64,000 bases of DNA from CAZWDL01 sp964632995. Its GTDB lineage: Bacteria; Bacteroidota; Bacteroidia; Chitinophagales; Saprospiraceae. Position 1 is the first letter of the stretch; the number at the start of each line of letters is the position of its first letter. The position numbers and the translations under genes are program-made. The notes under the pieces are model-generated. The model was not told the DNA's origin, made no database searches, and worked only from the letters and a program-made list of their open reading frames with translations. Shown here one piece after another: positions 61,954 through 64,000 of the stretch. The stretch spans positions 1 to 64,000 of the forward strand of contig CAZWDL010000020.1 in assembly GCA_964632995.1 (NCBI GenBank). Direction: 5' to 3'.

Positions 61954-62279
61954 ACGCCCTCCAGCGTATAGCCGGGCAGCAGTGTAAAAAACTTTCCCAG
62001 TCAGAGCTGGCTCGGATTCTAAAGACCAATCATTCTGTAATAGGCAAGTACGAACGCGATGAGATGAAGCCCTCTATAGAGACAGCCACTAAATTGGCGG
62101 CCGCACTTGAAGTTTCGCTGGATTATCTGGTAGGGATCGGTGAGATGCAGGTCTTTGATAAAGGACTTCTGCGACGGGTGGAAGAGCTGGCCAACCTGCC
62201 TGAACAGGGCCGGCAGGGGATTCTCTTCGCCCTCGACGGGCTGCTGAGGGATGCGAAGGCGAGGATGGCTTATCAGTAA
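61954..62279 (+). pseudogene. N-terminally truncated XRE-type HTH regulator
   Basis: Reading in the frame that ends at 62279, residues before the first ATG (62064) are plainly HTH: KKLSQSELARILKTNHSVIG, then KYERDEMKPSIETATKLAAA and LEVSLDYLVG. The frame is closed by TAG at 61951-61953, and there is no ATG, GTG or TTG before the first HTH helix. As it stands, translation could begin only at 62064, in the middle of the DNA-binding domain, so the regulator is probably inactive. Confidence 0.6.
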
Positions 62280-62309
62280 AAAAGTCCCGCCGAAGGGCGA
62301 GGTCTTTCA

Positions 62310-62747
62310 CTATTCTTTGATTATAGCGTGATTTTGAGGAAACACCGAGTTTGACAATATATTATATTCTAAACATCCTTCTTTATGAAAATACTTAATG
62401 TCTGGCCTTCCCCTTTCATTCTCCTTGAGCTTATTATCAAATTCATATAAGCCCGTATCGTAACTCTGATCAAGAATACTGGTTTTAGGGCTTACCACCT
62501 CCATTTTACCAGATTCATTATGCCAGCATATAAAAATCCCCTCTGCCTCCAAATCAACCTTTGAAATATCTAATTTCACATAGCTTACGTCAGCACCAGA
62601 TTCAAAATAGATCATCCTGGTATTCAATTGGTCTTCAATAGTAATACACCTTTCTCCATCAGTAGAACAAAGAGTTGTTTGACGCTTTCCGCAAGAACCA
62701 AATAGTGTCGCGGCAAAAAGCAAAAATAAATATGACTTGACATGCAT
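62310..62747 (-). CDS. lipoprotein, candidate immunity partner of RHS module 2
   Basis: A 145-residue predicted lipoprotein (leader FLLFAATLFGSC, then GKRQTTLC). No domain is recognised; the mature part contains 'IEDQLNTRMIYFESGADVSY' and 'EGIFICWHNESGKMEVV'. It begins 8 nt after the stop of RHS module 2 on the same strand, the standard immunity position. A lipid-anchored immunity protein implies protection in the periplasm. The function is inferred from position. Confidence 0.6.
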   Translation of the reverse strand: MHVKSYLFLLFAATLFGSCGKRQTTLCSTDGERCITIEDQLNTRMIYFESGADVSYVKLDISKVDLEAEGIFICWHNESGKMEVVSPKTSILDQSYDTGLYEFDNKLKENERGRPDIKYFHKEGCLEYNILSNSVFPQNHAIIKE

Positions 62748-62755
62748 ATCTATTA

Positions 62756-63481
62756 CTATAAATCAATATTTTTAATGACAGTCTTCTGGAAGGGCCTAAA
62801 ACTTCTGTAGTAGGAATCTTTAGAGCGAAGTTTTAAACCGATATTATAACCAAGCCGCTGTGCTTTTTGGGTGGGCACACCTTCCCTAGCAAGCCTTCCT
62901 TCTTGAATAGATTGTAATCCATCGAAACCGAGCCGAGCGTCTCCCCATCCTAATCCGTTTCTGCCTGCTACTATACCGGCCCCAATATTTCCAAAATCTC
63001 TTGCAGAGCCGACCTTCCCGCTTGAAGTTACACTACCGCGGTATTGGTATTGCTCTCTTGACATTCCCTCGGGCCTGTTTTCTATATCGCGGGTTTTAAA
63101 ATCCAATGGTTCTCCTCCTTTTGCGTTAGCTATGTATTTGGTTAAACCAATATCCGTCGCAACTATTTCACGCTCTAAAAAATCCTGGCCTGCTGTAGAA
63201 TTGAGGTCTATTACAGCTCCGACTATAGCTTGATCATCATCGCCAAAAAATGAATGGGATGTCAGGGATTCACCTAATCTTTCGCTCTTGCCTCCATTTC
63301 CATCATCTATATAAATTCCGTTATCCCCATCATTAGGATCGCCTCCAACTACAGAAAAAGTCCCGTCCTCATTCTCCTCGACGATTGTACTTTCAACACT
63401 TCTGCCATCAGGGTCTATGTTGCTAATCGGATTCCCCATCACGTAATTGAAGGGCGAACAGGCTGCATACTCCGCTGCCAA
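62756..63481 (-). CDS. RHS C-terminal toxin module, downstream of an in-frame stop
   Basis: A 241-residue frame that starts inside the RHS junction (AAEYAACSPFNYVMGNPISNIDPDGR) and carries a variable toxin domain from about residue 90. Its core, 'GSARDFGNIGAGIVAGRNGL' followed by 'ARLGFDGLQSIQEGRLAREG' and 'AQRLGYNIG', resembles the polymorphic toxin type 44 (Ntox44) group, although I cannot confirm the family. It lies in the same frame as the RHS fragment 63542-63896, separated only by a TGA at 63542-63544 and 20 codons. Confidence 0.6.
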   Translation of the reverse strand: MAAEYAACSPFNYVMGNPISNIDPDGRSVESTIVEENEDGTFSVVGGDPNDGDNGIYIDDGNGGKSERLGESLTSHSFFGDDDQAIVGAVIDLNSTAGQDFLEREIVATDIGLTKYIANAKGGEPLDFKTRDIENRPEGMSREQYQYRGSVTSSGKVGSARDFGNIGAGIVAGRNGLGWGDARLGFDGLQSIQEGRLAREGVPTQKAQRLGYNIGLKLRSKDSYYRSFRPFQKTVIKNIDL

Positions 63482-63541
63482 GGGGTCAACCCCCGTAAAC
63501 CTGCCTATGGCCGGATCGTAATACCGCGCCCCGTACGCGTA

Positions 63542-63896
63542 TCAGTTCAGCCCAAACTCCTCATTCAACTCCTTGCCGTTAAACCGGCACCTATTCTCCC
63601 TACCCGCTCCTCTTAACCACTCCCCTTCCAATGACATTCCAAAGGGATAATAATGATGTTCCTCCAGTACCTCATTGGGTTCCGGATCAGAGGACACTTC
63701 CACCTGTCCATTCCCGTTCTTGTCAGAGAACATCAACCGAGCATTACTGAGGTAATCAGCGATCGTGTATTCATAACGCGGTGACCCCTCTCCCAAGGAA
63801 TTAGAATGCAATAAGTTTCCGGTTAGGGGAACGTTGGAGGAATAAATTGAAGAGACACGTCCTGATATAGCTTCTTTATATTCAGGACTTTTCTTC
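63542..63896 (-). pseudogene. RHS core fragment ending at a TGA in place of Trp
   Basis: The frame holds the RHS core: YEYTIADYLSNARLMFSDKN, then HYYPFGMSLEGEW and RFNGKELNEEFGLN, and stops at TGA. In RHS module 1 the same place reads FGLN-Trp-YAYGARYYDP; here the next codons after TGA are YAYGARYYDPAIGR. So one base change, TGG to TGA, breaks the gene. The frame begins after a TAG near 63897, so the N-terminal repeats are absent. The remaining 100 nt to the window edge show no clear frame. Confidence 0.75.
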
Positions 63897-64000
63897 TAAA
63901 TGGAGCCATCACACCAGAAAAGGATTCACAATCTTAATTATCCTCTCGATTACCTGTCCATTTTGAAAATCTTCAGAGTAGAGGATGGTGCACCCATTTT

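Noticed and set aside
63542..63544. TGA recoded as Trp in this organism
   Set aside because: Other genes in the window end at TGA (for example porA-region and BlaI/TPR overlaps use ATGA), so TGA works as a stop.

Overview
The window is a 64 kb scaffold piece (one run of 100 N at 36543-36642) from a member of the Bacteroidota, most likely a marine or wastewater type Saprospiria/Lewinella-like lineage. The phylum call rests on what is encoded: type IX secretion (T9SS) C-terminal domains, PorV/PorQ-type outer-membrane proteins, a TonB-dependent receptor with an N-terminal carboxypeptidase-like domain, M56/BlaI pairs, a CarB of only 938 residues, and promoters of the TTG-N20-TAnnTTTG type before carB and the 43.8 kb operon. 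The class-level placement is inference.

Layout. 0.4-6.4 kb: housekeeping and envelope genes (DUF4230, DUF3108, a flippase-like membrane protein, ruvC, HIT, greA), an orphan T9SS domain remnant and a PorV/PorQ protein. 6.4-14.2 kb: a very large T9SS-targeted surface protein and a TonB-dependent receptor, transcribed in the order receptor, surface protein, PorV-like. 14.7-24.7 kb: lipoprotein, carB, OmpA-like and coiled-coil membrane proteins, lpxH, an atypical SDR, a Dabb lipoprotein, a truncated TraB/GumN gene and tRNA-Gly(CCC). 24.9-30.4 kb: uvrC, a large MscS channel and a HEPN/MNT toxin-antitoxin pair. 31.0-35.4 kb: a three-gene 2-oxoacid:ferredoxin oxidoreductase operon in which the gamma subunit, a GltD-like FAD/NADPH module and the delta ferredoxin are one polypeptide. 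35.5-41.6 kb: repeat-rich accessory stretch with a MocR remnant, a flavin-binding protein, a serine hydrolase, DUF2237, an NTF2-like lipoprotein and a Rieske-FAD reductase. 41.9-47.8 kb: an Ig-like lipoprotein, then a TPR/BlaI/BlaR1-like operon whose metallopeptidase carries two TonB_C domains and a T9SS-like tail. 47.9-58 kb: a TPR-like protein, ferritin, TIGR03643, an HD-domain/Pycsar-effector fusion and an uncharacterised cluster of two ATP-grasp-type proteins, a class I glutamine amidotransferase and an esterase, then a hydrolase-OsmC fusion. 58.7-64 kb: two leftward, 5'-truncated RHS C-terminal toxin modules, each followed within 2-8 nt by a predicted exported or lipoprotein partner that is probably its immunity protein.

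The most distinctive features are the two RHS toxin/immunity cassettes (one with an HExxH toxin, one with an in-frame TGA exactly at a conserved Trp), the ATP-grasp/amidotransferase/esterase cluster beside the HD-PycTM gene, the fused oxidoreductase subunit, and an unusually dense set of short repeats. Heptamer arrays (TTCCGAC, TTTCCTA) end at, or contain, the stop codons of several genes, and palindromic elements of about 75 to 200 nt fill many of the gaps between genes.
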